Shown: in pieces, positions 1 to 10,810 of the stretch
Layout of the letters: every line of letters starts with the position of its first letter
Position numbering within the stretch: the stretch's first letter is position 1
DNA from: Nemertoderma westbladi
Lineage: Eukaryota > Xenacoelomorpha > Nemertodermatida > Nemertodermatidae
NCBI GenBank assembly: GCA_032718475.1
Contig: JAUCBJ010007335.1
Coordinates: forward strand, 1 to 64,000
Length of the DNA stretch: 64,000 nucleotides
Direction: 5' to 3'
Program-made: the position numbers and the translations under genes
Notes under the pieces: model-generated
What the model was told of the DNA's origin: nothing
The model's input: the letters and a program-made list of their open reading frames with translations, nothing else
The model's database searches: none

Positions 1-811
1 AGCCATTGGTAGATCACCATCTGCCTGGTCAGGCCATATACCCCTGCAGCCAAGTATATGGGTCCTTAATCCAGGACCAAGGATGTCCTTATCCCAGAAC
101 GAAGGGGGTCCTAGTTACAGGACCAGATTTGCCCTAGTAAGAGGGTCTATGCAGCTACAGGTGGCACCTCCTTTATGCTGCATGGAGGTGGCAAGTTTTC
201 TTGATCAATGACCTAGAATACCTGACCTGACTCGACACACTGTGTAGTGACTCCTTACCAGAAATAATAACATTTATTTCAAACATTGACAAAAACCCAT
301 TATACGGGTATATATATTATAAATCAACTCAAACCGATTTATAAAATGGTAGGCCTGTCATCCATCAATTAGGTCTTAATATCAGTTGGACTACTGCTTA
401 AATATCAGTAATAAAGTAAAGAAAAGTAACCCTAAAAATCAGAAATTCAGTTATTATAAAATAATTGACATACCGGTATTTACGATAGGCTTATTATATT
501 TATTTCTATAAATTTAAGCTGAAATTATATACCGGTATTCTGTAATTAATTCTAGTCTATAATTATACTTATATATACTATAAGTGTAAGCTGTATACCG
601 GTATTCACGATAGGCTTATTATATATTTTATATTTATGCTGAAATTATATACCGGTATTCTGTGACGAACCCTAGTCCGTAATAATACTTATATATACTA
701 TAAGTGTATACCGGTATTAGAATATATTGTATATATATCATGTTACACTGAGTAACGGTATCGGTAATTAATTACTAGGCTTATAGTTGATAGTGAATTA
801 CTAGACTTGCT
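1..811. other. AT-rich non-coding flank
   Basis: No coding frame with recognisable protein character is seen on either strand. The first 240 bases are of mixed composition; from about 290 onward the DNA is AT-rich and holds the ACCGGT-containing tandem duplication listed separately. No LTR of the neighbouring BEL-B element could be matched here. Confidence 0.5.
470..719. repeat. Diverged tandem duplication (about 120 bp) with ACCGGT palindromes
   Basis: Two diverged units each carry ATACCGGTAT, CGATAGGCTTATT and ACTATAAGTGTA in the same order. The CGATAGGC motif recurs at 483 and 608 and TATACCGGTATTC at about 528 and 648, giving a period of 120-125 bp. A further ATACCGGTAT closes the second unit near 709. 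Function unknown. Confidence 0.7.
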
Positions 812-869
812 TTAACTGTAGTTATAGTAGTAGGCATTCAACTGTACAAACAAACATGGCTGACACAAA

Positions 870-1200
870 GCAAAATCTGTCAGTAGTCTCCTAGAAACAA
901 CAGTCTGTGATTTAGATAGGAGTGCGGAACGTTTGAGACTGAAGTTCAAGTCCCCTCCTACTGTAAGAAAGGTCATCCCTCCAGTAGTAGTATCTGACCC
1001 TAGGCTAGTCAAGTACCGTAGGTCTATCATAGGCACTCGGGCTCAAGTCAAGCGGGACCAAGAGGCAGCTGTTAAACAGCAGCAACACCTGAGCCGAGAA
1101 CTTATTTCTCAGCGGCCCGATAGCTCCGGTAGCTCAGATACGGTAGAGTTGACACCCGAGCACGGAGCAAAGATGGCAGATACAGTTTATTCGGATCCAG
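870..1200 (+). pseudogene. BEL-B 5' gag-like fragment
   Basis: An open frame follows a TGA at 861 and has no ATG near its start. It encodes a basic segment followed by a Gln/Lys-rich, probably helical stretch (about 35 residues after VSDPRLVKYRR). No domain was recognised. It is assigned to BEL-B only by position: it ends where LINE-1 begins, and gag-like coding resumes just after the LINE. A short separate ATG frame at 855 (MADTKQ, stop after 12 codons) overlaps it. Possible alternatives are an upstream small ORF like the one in BEL-A, or unrelated sequence. Confidence 0.35.
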
Positions 1201-1203
1201 GCA

Positions 1204-3410
1204 TACAGCTCGTTCAACCTAATTGGTTCGGACCACAGAATTGTGACTGCAGAGATCAGACTCAGTTTGAGAGCCAGCAAACCCAGGACAAGCAAGCAAA
1301 TCAACTATGACTGGGAGAAACTCAGAACTGACAATGCTGTAAAGGATGCTTATACAGTAGAAGTTCAAAACCACTTTGAAGCACTTCAGTCAATGGATGA
1401 AGACCAATCCACCGATTCAATATACCAGAATATAATAACAGCCCACAAGGAATCAGCTAAGAGGCATATCCCCCTGAAACCTAAACGAAAACAGTATGTG
1501 CCATGGCAAAACTCTGAGGTTACTTGTAAGAGAGAAGATCTTAAGATAGCCTACAAAGTTAAAACCGAACAACCAACAACCGAAAACATTAACAAGGTTG
1601 AGAAAGCTAAGGACGATCTTAAATTGGCCTACAACATCAGCCAGGAAAAGTACATACAGGATAAAACTGAAGCAATTACAACTGCTCACATACAGCAACA
1701 ATCAAGACTTACCTGGCAAACTGTAAATGAGGTATCTGGTCGGAAAAGTTGTGCAAAGGGGCGCCTCAAAGCCGATAGTCCTGAAGAACGTGTTGGAAAG
1801 TGGAAAAATCACTTCAGCAACTTGCTTGGGCAGCCACCAAACATCGAGGTCAGCCCTACAAGGAAAATATATGACAAGACACTACCTATAGAAACAGGGG
1901 ACTTCACACCTGCCGAACTCCAAAGAAGCATTAAAAGCATGTCCAATAATAAAGCGAGTGGATTAGATGAAATCCCAGCGGAGGTATGGAAAATCGGAGT
2001 GCTAAATAGACCATTATTGAATGTTTGCAACTGGATGTTAAAAGGGGAAAAGCCACCACCAATTTGGACTAAAGGTCAACTAAAGCCTCTCCCCAAGAAA
2101 GGAGACCTCGGCATACCAACAAACTATCGTGGGATCTGTCTGCTTGTGGTAGCTGCCAAAATATACAATAAAATGATTCTATATAGGATTAGGCCTCACA
2201 TAGAGAAACTACTGCGTAAGAGCCAAAACGGATTTCGACTAAGTAGATCAACAATAGCTCAGATACTTGCACTACGGAGACTGATTGAAGGAATTAAGTC
2301 AAAGAATCTCCCAGCAGTCATGACTTTTGTGGACTTCAAGAAGGCATTCGACTCCATCCATAGAGGTAAAATGCTTGAAATCCTAAGAGCTTATGGAATA
2401 CCAGAAGTAATTGTTGCTGGCATTGGATTGTTATATTGTGACACAGAAGCGCAGGTACTCTCACCAGATGGTGAAACTGAGTTTTTCTCAATCCTGGCTG
2501 GTATACTGAAGGTGACACATTAGCACCATTACTATTTGTAATTGTGCTGGATTATGCAATGAGGACAGCCACAAAGGGTAAAGATCTGGGATTCACACTT
2601 CAAGAACGCAGAAGTAGTAGATATCCGGCAACTACAGTCACAGACACCGACTTTGCGGATGACATTGCCCTGCTCTCTAATACGCTAGCAGATTCACAGC
2701 TTCTACTAAATAAAGTGGAGAGGGCTGCTAAGGAGGTTGGATTGCATATAAATGCTACCAAGACCGAATTCATGACCTTTAATGTTGATGGAAACTTGAC
2801 AACCATTGATAATAATCAACTAAGGAAGGTCGATGACTTCCAGTACCTTGGATCATGGATAGAGAGTAGCAAAAAGGACATAGAAGTCAGGAAAGCAAAG
2901 GCTTGGGTAGCTCTATCAAAAATGGATACCATCTGGAAATCAGATCTCTCCAGCCACCTGAAGACTAAGTTCTTTCGAGCCACAGTGGAAAGTGTATTTT
3001 TATATGGGGGTGTGACCTGGACACTGACTAAATCACTTGAACAACGAATTGATGGTTGCTACACAAGACTACTAAGGGCAGCCCTAAACATCAGCTGGAG
3101 ACAACACATGACAAATGCCGAGCTTTATGGTACAATACCACCTGTATCAACCACCCTCCGTGAACGCAGATTAAGATTCAGTGGGCACTGCTGGCGAAGT
3201 AAAGACGAGGTCATACCAGATCTACTTCTCTGGCAACCAACTCATGGAAAGCGTAGTCGTGGACGACCTGCCATAACATATATAGATCAACTTGAAAGGG
3301 ATACTGAACTTGGGAGAAATGAAATTGCGATAACTATGGAGAATCGGGAAGCCTGGAAGGATCTCATTTCCACTGTCCGAGTTCGCTCGACCTAGTAGTA
3401 GTAGTAGTAG
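1204..3410 (+). mobile_element. LINE-1: 5'-truncated non-LTR retrotransposon with (TAG)6 tail
   Basis: The element begins inside the C-terminal end of the endonuclease domain (SDHRIVTAEIRL at about 1228), continues through the endonuclease-RT linker and the RT, and ends with six TAG repeats at about 3393-3410. The tail type and the RT sequence relate it to LINE-2 to LINE-5, but it is a separate family. No clear target-site duplication was found; the 5' boundary (1195-1228) is uncertain because the flanking BEL-B sequence has no intact copy to compare with. Confidence 0.85.
1222..3395 (+). pseudogene. LINE-1 reverse transcriptase, frameshifted
   Basis: Encodes the LINE polymerase that makes cDNA at the nicked target. 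Visible in order: end of the endonuclease (SDHRIV), a basic linker, RT fingers (KASGLDEIPAEVW, NYRGICLL, QNGFRLSRST), palm motif A (FVDFKKAFDS), then after the break motif C (FADD at about 2653), the thumb (QYLGSWI) and a C-terminal tail with GHCWRSKDE and GRPA. One base is missing at about 2507, in the conserved stretch before GDTLAP, so the frame shifts and the first part runs to a TAG at 2523; the second part resumes at 2511. The catalytic Asp residues remain. The endonuclease is almost all absent, so the copy was truncated on insertion. Family assignment is firm; clade (RTE- or Jockey-related) is not. Confidence 0.9.
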
Positions 3411-3411
3411 T

Positions 3412-4110
3412 CTCATTCTTCCTGAAGCCGTACTCACTAGGGTATTGATTGCGGTGGAGGAACACCAAATCGATTGGGCGAGAAGTAAGCGATCGACCAA
3501 GGACAGTTATGCGGGATACACAAGGGAGGAACTGAAGTCTATTGTCGAGACACAATGGAACTTCCCCGGACCCGGACTCCCGTTTAACTTATCCGAAGCT
3601 GCCTGGGAGGACTTATACAGGATGGGAGTGACAACGACACAAGAGATCCAGCTGTGTGGAAGAGGTCGGCAGCAGGATACGTACAGGGATTCTTCAGCTC
3701 TTTGTAGCGATTAGAGGAACAACTGTTTCAACAACCCCAAGGACCTCAAGAGCAGGGAGAGCTGCTTTATCAAGTTCGAGAAAGAATCCTAAGAATCAGA
3801 CTAATCCTTTCTGCCTTTGAGGAAGCTTCGAAGAGAAGCCAAGACACGTCGTTGCAAGTTGCCGTAAAGACTTGGTTCCAACGAGTGAGTCTTAAAGTCC
3901 AAGGAACATCCCAATGGGAAATTTAGCTAACTGAGCGCTCAACCCACGGAGAATCAACAGACGCTACCTTTTCTCAAGTGGAAAGCGAAGCGACATCAGA
4001 GAAACCTCAGAAGAAGGACGCCATTGACATCTATCTGTCAGACTATCAACGATTTATAGGTGACAAAGAGTTGAGGCTGGCTGGACTTCACCCTACTAGT
4101 GAGGAGCCAA
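3412..4110 (+). pseudogene. BEL-B gag N-terminal region, degenerate
   Basis: A frame from 3412 encodes a charged segment (EEHQIDWARSKRS, then TREELKSIVETQW) and ends at a stop at 3712. Coding-like sequence continues in other frames with EEASKRSQDTSLQVAVKTW, a TAG near 3927, and a further helical stretch (DIYLSDYQRF) up to the next open frame. The pattern, long helical peptide broken by stops and shifts, fits a decayed N-terminal Gag. No named domain is visible in this part. Confidence 0.5.
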
Positions 4111-4114
4111 ATTT

Positions 4115-7100
4115 GTGCTAGACGCATTAGATGCGGAAAAGTTAGCCACAGAGCAGGCTAAATTTGATGAAAGCATCCTCCTTGCTAGGGAACAGGAAGA
4201 ACAATTAAAGAAAAAACGGATAGAAGACAGAAAGGTAGCAGCAGCGGCAGCGGCAGAAGTTCAAAGAAAGGCGGCAGCTGCAGTGGCAGCGGCAGAAGCT
4301 GAAAGAAAAGCGGCAGCGGCAGAGGCTGAAAGAAAAGCGGCAGCGGCATCGGCAGAGGCAGCGGAAAGAAAAGCGGCAGCGGCAACAGCAGAAGCTGAAA
4401 GAAAGGTAGCAGCGGCAGAAGCGGAAAGAAAGGCGGCAGAGGCAGTGGTAGAAGCAGAATGGAAAGCATCTGAAGAGACAACCCAACTAGAGTTGGAAAA
4501 TCTTCAAGAGAAGCAAGATTACTTCAATAAACAAAGAACAGCTAGTCAGTGGCAGATGATAAGTCGATCTACTCCCAAGAGACAGGGATTTACATCATCT
4601 GATGAAGGCGATATAACAGATCCTGAAGGCGGAGGAAATAGATCTCGTTCCAGCAGACGTAGAAGAACGCAGAAATTGCCTAATTTGCCCCCAGCTGTGA
4701 GAAGGCAACTAGCTAGTGTAGACTTAGGTAGTACAGAACCCACAGACCAAATTATTAGAGTAGAAAGACTCCCTACTATAGTAGATGAGCCTGAAATAAT
4801 TAGGCCTGTTCTCGAAGCCACCCCTTCGGTGATAGAGACACCTGTACTCCCAGAACCTACCTCAAAATTCCCTTTGCACAGTACTAAATTACCTGTGCCC
4901 AATAAACTAGCCGCAGAAACAGTCCCAGTCTTGGACGCCGAGCGAGACATCCACGATTTATCGCCCGTCGTCCCTCGTCTACCCGCTACTATGTTGGCGG
5001 CTCCCGCTTCGGCGGTCGAGTGGGTGGATGAGGGACGGCGGGGGATGGATCTCCTGCTCGGACAATTGGAGGAACAGCGCATCCGTTCCTCCCAGCACGT
5101 CCGAGAAATGGAAGGGACTGTGCAGCAGTTAAAGGGAACAGTAAGAGAGGGTAGGTTAGAACTGCAAGAAGTGCAGCAGAGTATCGCATTAGAACGCGAT
5201 AAATTAGTAAATATACAAAGGGGTATAACACCACCCCCTGTAACAATGTGTCAACCTGTTAGGTCTGAAGTATTTCATGCGCAAGGTGTGGAGCCTACAC
5301 GCATCTATACTGCTAGTGAAGTAGAAACTCCTATAGTAAACCCTATTAAGGGTAACGATAAACCTGTTGATAATGATATTCCCTATAGACCTGATCATAA
5401 TCCGAGAAATTTATATACCGATAACTCGATATTGAATAATACGATGGCCCAAGAAAGTTTTACGCGTCAAATGGCTAGAACCGAAGCCCGTCAAGCGGTA
5501 AAGGTGGGAGAGATCGTCAAGTTCAACGGAGATGAGATGAAATGGTTACCTTTTAATGAATATTATAAAGATAACATACAGAACTCTGTGCTATCTAACG
5601 GAGAGAAACTTAGATTCCTCATCGAGTGCTTGGAAGGATCTCCCAAGTTAATGGCGTTAAAGTTTATTGGACATCCAGATGGATTAAGACAAGTTTGGGA
5701 TACACTAAACATCAGGTATGGTAATAAGAATAACATAGCTAGGTATTTGTATGCGAAATTGGTAGCGCCACGAAAGTTTCTTAGCAGCGGGATTATAGAG
5801 TTTTCCGATGAGATCCAGGAGATTTGTAGACAATTAGATTGGCTAGGTAAGTCTCATGAATACCAGAATTCTATGGTTGTAGGAGCCTTAGCATCAGCTT
5901 TGCCAAAGGGTGAAGTAGGTACTCGCTGGGACAAAAAGGTTCTCTATTTGTTGGACCAACAACATAGAGATCAAACCATGACGGACCTTCTGTCATTCTT
6001 AAACCGAGAGGTAAGATTACAACTCCTACAACAGTCTAGAGAGAAGACTCCTGAAAGTGAGGTAAGTGAAAAATCCGTTTCTAGGAGAAAGGTAACACCA
6101 GTGTGTTATACAGACGATGGCGAAAGCCAGGCCTCTCAAGAGGAGAACAACGGTAAAGACACCGAAAGATCTTACTATGTCAACAAAGCACCTAAAGACG
6201 TAAGTAAATTTAAGTCTCGAACTAGTGACAGGAGAGAACAGGTAACAAAAACTCCTCCTACGTCTCCTAAGAGAATTCATGGAAGAAAGCCCGAGGAAAG
6301 AACGAGTGTGCACAACACTACCCAAGGTAAAGTAAGTAACATCAAACCAAAATGTGCATTGTGCGACGGGCCCCACCGTTTAAGTGTGTGTGATGAATTC
6401 TTAAAGAAATCCCTAAAAGATAGACGTGATGTCATGTGGGATAAGCGGTTGTGTTATAATTGTCTCAGACAAGGACACCAACGGCGAACCTGTTACTCCG
6501 ATGCGAGGTGTGCTAAGTGCGGCGCGAAACATCATATCTTGTTGCACACCGAATTTGAAAGAAACAGCCCGAGTCAGGTAAGTGAGTCCGAACTACATGT
6601 CCAATTCAGTGATGTGAACGACACTGACCAAAGTTCTGAGATGGAAGGATTCTACACGGACGAATTCTCCGACGAAAACGAATCCTGCTATATGATAAAC
6701 ACCGCGGTGTATCGAGCGCTTACGTATGAGACTGAAACCGATAGCGAGCTCCCCCTAACTATTCCGGACCGACAACCATCTTGGAAAGCGCAAACTTCCA
6801 ATGTAGGAATCTGGGAATTTCCCTTTGTGAAGTTGAGAGTCCACGGGTTAAAAAAGAGCTATATAGTGAACGCCCTCCTTGACTCCGGCAGCACAGGAAC
6901 ATTCATCGACAAAGAACTAGCCGAAGACATCTTTGCTGGACAACCCAAGTTCCGAACTAAGTTGAACCTTTCAGGAATTATGCAGGTTTGGAAATCTACA
7001 GTAGCTACAGACTACTATGTAGGCGCGTTGTCCACCCCCCAGGATGAACTAGGAAAATACAGTATAAGGTCAGTAAAAATGGTGGCGATAAAGAACTTCG

Positions 7101-7993
7101 CTACCAGCCAAGTGGAACCTTATAACTGGGATGAAGACGATTTCACCCAGCAGCAGGAGATACCTAGATTCAACACCGACTACCCAGGGGTACAGATACT
7201 CATCGGCCAAAATGCGCATGAGGCGCTTGAGACATTAGAGAAATGGCCTGCTCAACCGCAACCATTACAAACCTATGCGGGAAGAACTAGAGTAGGTTGG
7301 TACTTTACTGGACCTTCCCGTAGGACACTCATGGAGAGGCTACCTAAAGATCAAGTCCATCAGGTGAGTGAATGGGAAGAGGAAATCAGTGAGGGAGACA
7401 CCACACCTGAGGGAACACCATACTCCTCAGATAATGACGATATTCATCAACTATTCGACGAGGAGAACACCATCGACCTCCTTACGGAAAATGAAACTTG
7501 GCAAAACCAAGTGAACCTGTGTCACCTCATCCATCCGGGTAGACAAGTCGATTACAACAACGAACTGAATGAAGTGATAGATCGTTACAACGCGAAGACT
7601 TGCGATGAACACGCCGTACGATTCTTTACTCAAGAAGCTGTAGAGCCTAATTCCTACGATAAGGCCCTATCGGTCGAAGAGGAAAGAGCCAAGCAGATAC
7701 AGGAAACGACTACATGTTTTCTTAAAGATCAAGGTAGGTATGAGATTGGTCTGCCTTTCCGACGGCGAGAACCCAATTTTATAAATAACCGACCCTTGGC
7801 GGAGAAGAGAATCGCGCAACTACATCGACGCCTTATGGCAAATGCTTCAGCTAAAGAGATGTACAAGACCCAGCTGAAGAAATTCATCGACAAGGGATAT
7901 GCGGAGCGAGTACCGGAAGAAACACCCATAACTGAGAGAACGTACTATTTAACCCATCATTACGTTCCCAAACCCGGTAAACCGCTAGCCTAA
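4115..7993 (+). CDS. BEL-B Gag-protease with truncated RT
   Basis: A 1292-codon open frame. Its first codon is GTG and the frame is really a continuation of upstream gag, so the start is arbitrary. Residues about 1-135 form an Ala/Glu/Lys-rich coiled coil with repeated ERKAAA units. About 460-650 resemble the BEL/Pao capsid-like domain (DUF1759 type). Zinc knuckles lie at about 745-810, with CYNCLRQGHQRRTC as a clear C-X2-C-X4-H-X4-C. The aspartic protease has DSGST at about residue 923. The tail has the usual BEL leader to RT (GRYEIGLPF, HHYVPKPGKP) and then stops at 7993, before any RT catalytic motif. A stop codon and unrelated AT-rich bases follow. Gag would package the element RNA and the protease would cleave the polyprotein. 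The frame is intact but the element cannot make its own RT. Confidence 0.85.
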   Translation: MLDALDAEKLATEQAKFDESILLAREQEEQLKKKRIEDRKVAAAAAAEVQRKAAAAVAAAEAERKAAAAEAERKAAAASAEAAERKAAAATAEAERKVAAAEAERKAAEAVVEAEWKASEETTQLELENLQEKQDYFNKQRTASQWQMISRSTPKRQGFTSSDEGDITDPEGGGNRSRSSRRRRTQKLPNLPPAVRRQLASVDLGSTEPTDQIIRVERLPTIVDEPEIIRPVLEATPSVIETPVLPEPTSKFPLHSTKLPVPNKLAAETVPVLDAERDIHDLSPVVPRLPATMLAAPASAVEWVDEGRRGMDLLLGQLEEQRIRSSQHVREMEGTVQQLKGTVREGRLELQEVQQSIALERDKLVNIQRGITPPPVTMCQPVRSEVFHAQGVEPTRIYTASEVETPIVNPIKGNDKPVDNDIPYRPDHNPRNLYTDNSILNNTMAQESFTRQMARTEARQAVKVGEIVKFNGDEMKWLPFNEYYKDNIQNSVLSNGEKLRFLIECLEGSPKLMALKFIGHPDGLRQVWDTLNIRYGNKNNIARYLYAKLVAPRKFLSSGIIEFSDEIQEICRQLDWLGKSHEYQNSMVVGALASALPKGEVGTRWDKKVLYLLDQQHRDQTMTDLLSFLNREVRLQLLQQSREKTPESEVSEKSVSRRKVTPVCYTDDGESQASQEENNGKDTERSYYVNKAPKDVSKFKSRTSDRREQVTKTPPTSPKRIHGRKPEERTSVHNTTQGKVSNIKPKCALCDGPHRLSVCDEFLKKSLKDRRDVMWDKRLCYNCLRQGHQRRTCYSDARCAKCGAKHHILLHTEFERNSPSQVSESELHVQFSDVNDTDQSSEMEGFYTDEFSDENESCYMINTAVYRALTYETETDSELPLTIPDRQPSWKAQTSNVGIWEFPFVKLRVHGLKKSYIVNALLDSGSTGTFIDKELAEDIFAGQPKFRTKLNLSGIMQVWKSTVATDYYVGALSTPQDELGKYSIRSVKMVAIKNFATSQVEPYNWDEDDFTQQQEIPRFNTDYPGVQILIGQNAHEALETLEKWPAQPQPLQTYAGRTRVGWYFTGPSRRTLMERLPKDQVHQVSEWEEEISEGDTTPEGTPYSSDNDDIHQLFDEENTIDLLTENETWQNQVNLCHLIHPGRQVDYNNELNEVIDRYNAKTCDEHAVRFFTQEAVEPNSYDKALSVEEERAKQIQETTTCFLKDQGRYEIGLPFRRREPNFINNRPLAEKRIAQLHRRLMANASAKEMYKTQLKKFIDKGYAERVPEETPITERTYYLTHHYVPKPGKPLA

Positions 7994-8042
7994 TTATAAT
8001 TAATTATAATATCGATAAACTCATATAGCAGCTATGACTTAG

Positions 8043-9585
8043 TTGATAGAAGATGATCTTGGTATCAGGGAGCGATATACCTTACCATTGCAAGCGTTCG
8101 TTGATAGTTTAATACGCGGCGACGCTAGTCCACCTACTACGGAGGACGATGGCCGTTATATCGAACCGCCAATGTCAAAGGAACAACTCACGCGTGAATT
8201 GGACTATAGAAAATTCACCGCTCGCTATACGCATCGTAATGGTACGTATATGGACTTCTTAACTACTGGCCATCCTATTGATTTACACGATATGGACGAT
8301 GTAGACACTGAAAGGGAAATGATCCTATTTAAATATCATACCCAGCGGAGTCGGAAGGACAAACTGAGAATCGAACACGAAAATTCTATTTGAAACCAAC
8401 TCGAAAGAGAAGACGTTAAAGAACCGGATAAACGCAGTGACTTCAACGTATATTTGGAATTCTTGAGAGAGACATTGTAAAACTGGAGAAAGATCACCCG
8501 CATTTCCCCTACAAGACGTGCGTCTTTGGTATTATTACAATGAATGCCCTAGACCCAACCAACACACGGAAAGACATAAGCATCTGCGGAGACGTTGCGC
8601 TAAACACAGTTTTACTCGCTATATTTACGGGAGTTTCGAGCGAAACTTGTTCGACGTATCACCTACGCTCGCTCGACTCAAACGATCCTTAAATAAACCG
8701 ATGATCAGAGTTCCGGAATACTCGGTCAGACCTCCTCATTCCCTGGTGAGACCTCAGACTCTTGATCCTAATAGTATCACGGATCCTCCCGAGCTGTACT
8801 CACTGTTCAAAGATCTAGTGTTACCCGAACAATTAGTCAGTGGCACTCCGGTTGTGGGCTCCCTAGATATTCGCCCATCTTACCTAGCCGGATTGGGACG
8901 CGGACATCTAATATCGCCATTCAACCGTATTATCCTCCCGGTTTAACCCGATACAACCTGTCACCGAGGTGGAGGAGAGAGTTGTACGAAACGCGTTGGA
9001 CACTATTCGTCAAAAGATCGGAAAAGGAACCTACAATTGTTTAGAGAAACGTAAATTGCAGCAGCAAGTCCAAGCGGTAAACAAATTAGCTTTATCTCAG
9101 TTCGATAGGAAATCCAGAATCTCTAAGAAGATATCGAACTTGGACGACTATACTTTCTGCAAGAGTTTTGGACGAATGCTTTCTACGACAAGCAGAGGAA
9201 AATCAGCTCGAGGAGAAGCATATCGATTCCGATAGAGCCCGAGAACGCGAGTTGGAAAGAATCATCAAACCGAGGAAATTTCTCACTACACACGGTCCAC
9301 CTACCACTCTCGTGCAAATGACCCGTCAGGGACCAGTAAGAGCTGCTGTCTTAAAACGCACTCTCAAGGTTGTTCGACCTCGTTCCACTGAGGTTGATAC
9401 CGATCAACGGGTACCTCGACTGGCGGATACACCGACCGTAACCCTAAACCTTCTGATGCAATTGTATTGCACCCTTCACCCAGGAGTTATAGCCCTCCTA
9501 GTAAAGTGGCTCGCCCCAAAGAGAAAAGGACTCTTGCTAGCCTCAAAAAACTGCGTAAACGCCATTCGCGTAAGAAAGACTAACT
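8043..9585 (+). pseudogene. BEL-B downstream reading frame, broken by shifts
   Basis: Coding-like segments alternate between frames: 8043-8393, then a stretch in a different frame around 8470-8690 (readable as LEKDHPHFPYKTCVFG), 8641-8946, 8969-9235, 9168-9430, and finally a frame ending in a strongly basic tail (KKLRKRHSRKKD, TAA at about 9585). No RT, integrase or envelope motif was recognised. By position it corresponds to the third ORF of BEL-A, but no sequence match or zinc knuckle was visible. It may be an accessory ORF of BEL-B with four or more frameshifts, or a host-derived fragment. Confidence 0.4.
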
Positions 9586-9674
9586 GTTTAGAGTATTTTT
9601 ATATTTTAGAAACTGTGATTTTTTATATTTTAGAGAATTAAATCCCATTTTCTGGGAGTGGTGTAAAAGCTTTT

Positions 9675-9801
9675 GCGGATATAACCAGTCATTTTTCTCC
9701 GCAATGAACTGTTTAGTTGTTTTAGCGGACATAACAAGCCATTTTCTCCGCAATGTACCCTGTAGGTGTTTTAGCGGACATAACAAGCCATTTTATGCCG
9801 C
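9675..9801. repeat. Three tandem hairpin units (GCGG...CCGC, about 50-bp spacing)
   Basis: Three segments starting at 9675, 9725 and 9774 each read GCGGA(T/C)ATAAC(C/A)AG(T/C)CATTTT and close with CCGC 22-23 bases later, so each can form a short GCGG/CCGC stem. They lie just after the broken BEL-B frame and may be in its 3' untranslated region or LTR. Confidence 0.65.
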
Positions 9802-10810
9802 AATACGCCAAATACTCTAAATGTAACTCCGATGACGAAATCTGTCAGCTGATTTCCTGTCGACGTGGAACATCATCTCTTTGTTCAGCTTGCTCAGCTC
9901 AGCCAGTCAGAGCGATTTTCATTTTATCTTGTACAGAAGCCTACGGAAGATCGCGCAATGCATTACAGTCTTTGTTTCCCTTTTCCTGAGCCCCAGAACA
10001 TCGGCTTTGGAATTATTCTAAGTTTCAGACTTAAGCCAAACATTAGACGGCTTTGATTATAGGAACGTATAACTGTTATCACGGTACAGTCCAGTCAACT
10101 CAATGCATTACATCCTACCCAACTTTCACCGCATTATTTTAATTCTGTTTACTGTCGGTTATTAATTGTTATAAGTTGATGGATATGTTGTTATATTTGG
10201 AGAATATCGATAAATAATCATAAAACCCCAATCTTCTTGATATACTGAAAGTAAGAGGGACCCGTTACCTGTAGCAATTGCGACTTACATTATAGTGGTT
10301 TTGGAGTGAATTGAATGCTATTTCATAATCCCTACATGTGTCAGTTGCTATTCTCCTTATATATGATCAAATTTAGTGAAGGTCGGCAGATCAGTGTGCA
10401 GCAGTGTGCGGTAGTGTGCAGGAGTGTGACAGATAACAAAGCATTTCCTAAAGAATGCGCTTTATACGAAAATCATTAGCCATCCCGTTGTGTTTAGTGT
10501 AAGTCATAACTCTGTTTACATACTTAGAGCGCCACGTCTTAAAGGAACTGTTAATATTTCCCGAAAGTGAATAATCTTTGTCAGAGATATTATAGTAACG
10601 AGCAATCGAATAATACAGTAAGTCTACACCGCAATAAGGTCAGTGCATCCGAATCCAGTCTCCCTTAACCATGGGTGAATGGTCGCGCATAGACTGGCTT
10701 CGGCTAATGTAACTTTATGTGCACCAAATACTTGTTATAGGCTAAAGTCGATTTATAAACTAGAAGACACCTAAAATTGGCAGGTTAAACTGCTAAAGGT
10801 CTAAAAGCGC
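9802..10810. other. Non-coding interval between BEL-B and satellite
   Basis: Only short frames without protein character occur. The stretch could contain the BEL-B 3' LTR because it follows the last coding remnant, but no second copy exists in the window to test this. A small triplet of AGTGTGC units lies near 10395-10430. Confidence 0.35.

Larger units (their letters stand above)
870..9640 (+). mobile_element. BEL-B: decayed BEL/Pao-type LTR retrotransposon interrupted by a LINE
   Basis: Order of recognisable parts: a gag-like fragment (870-1200), LINE-1 inserted in it, more gag with stops (3412-4110), a long gag-protease frame that runs into the first residues of RT (4115-7993), then a frameshifted coding region (8043-9585). 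The capsid, double zinc-knuckle, aspartic protease and 'pol leader' order is that of BEL/Pao elements. No LTR pair could be identified, so both outer boundaries are approximate. It is a different family from BEL-A further right: gag and protease have similar architecture but clearly different sequence. Confidence 0.75.

Noticed and set aside
1-860. A 5' LTR for BEL-B
   Set aside because: No sequence here was matched to 9600-10810, and no TG...CA boundary or target duplication was found.
4185-4486. Leu/Pro-rich and Cys/Arg-rich minus-strand ORFs
   Set aside because: They are antisense shadows of the Ala-rich repeat in BEL-B gag.
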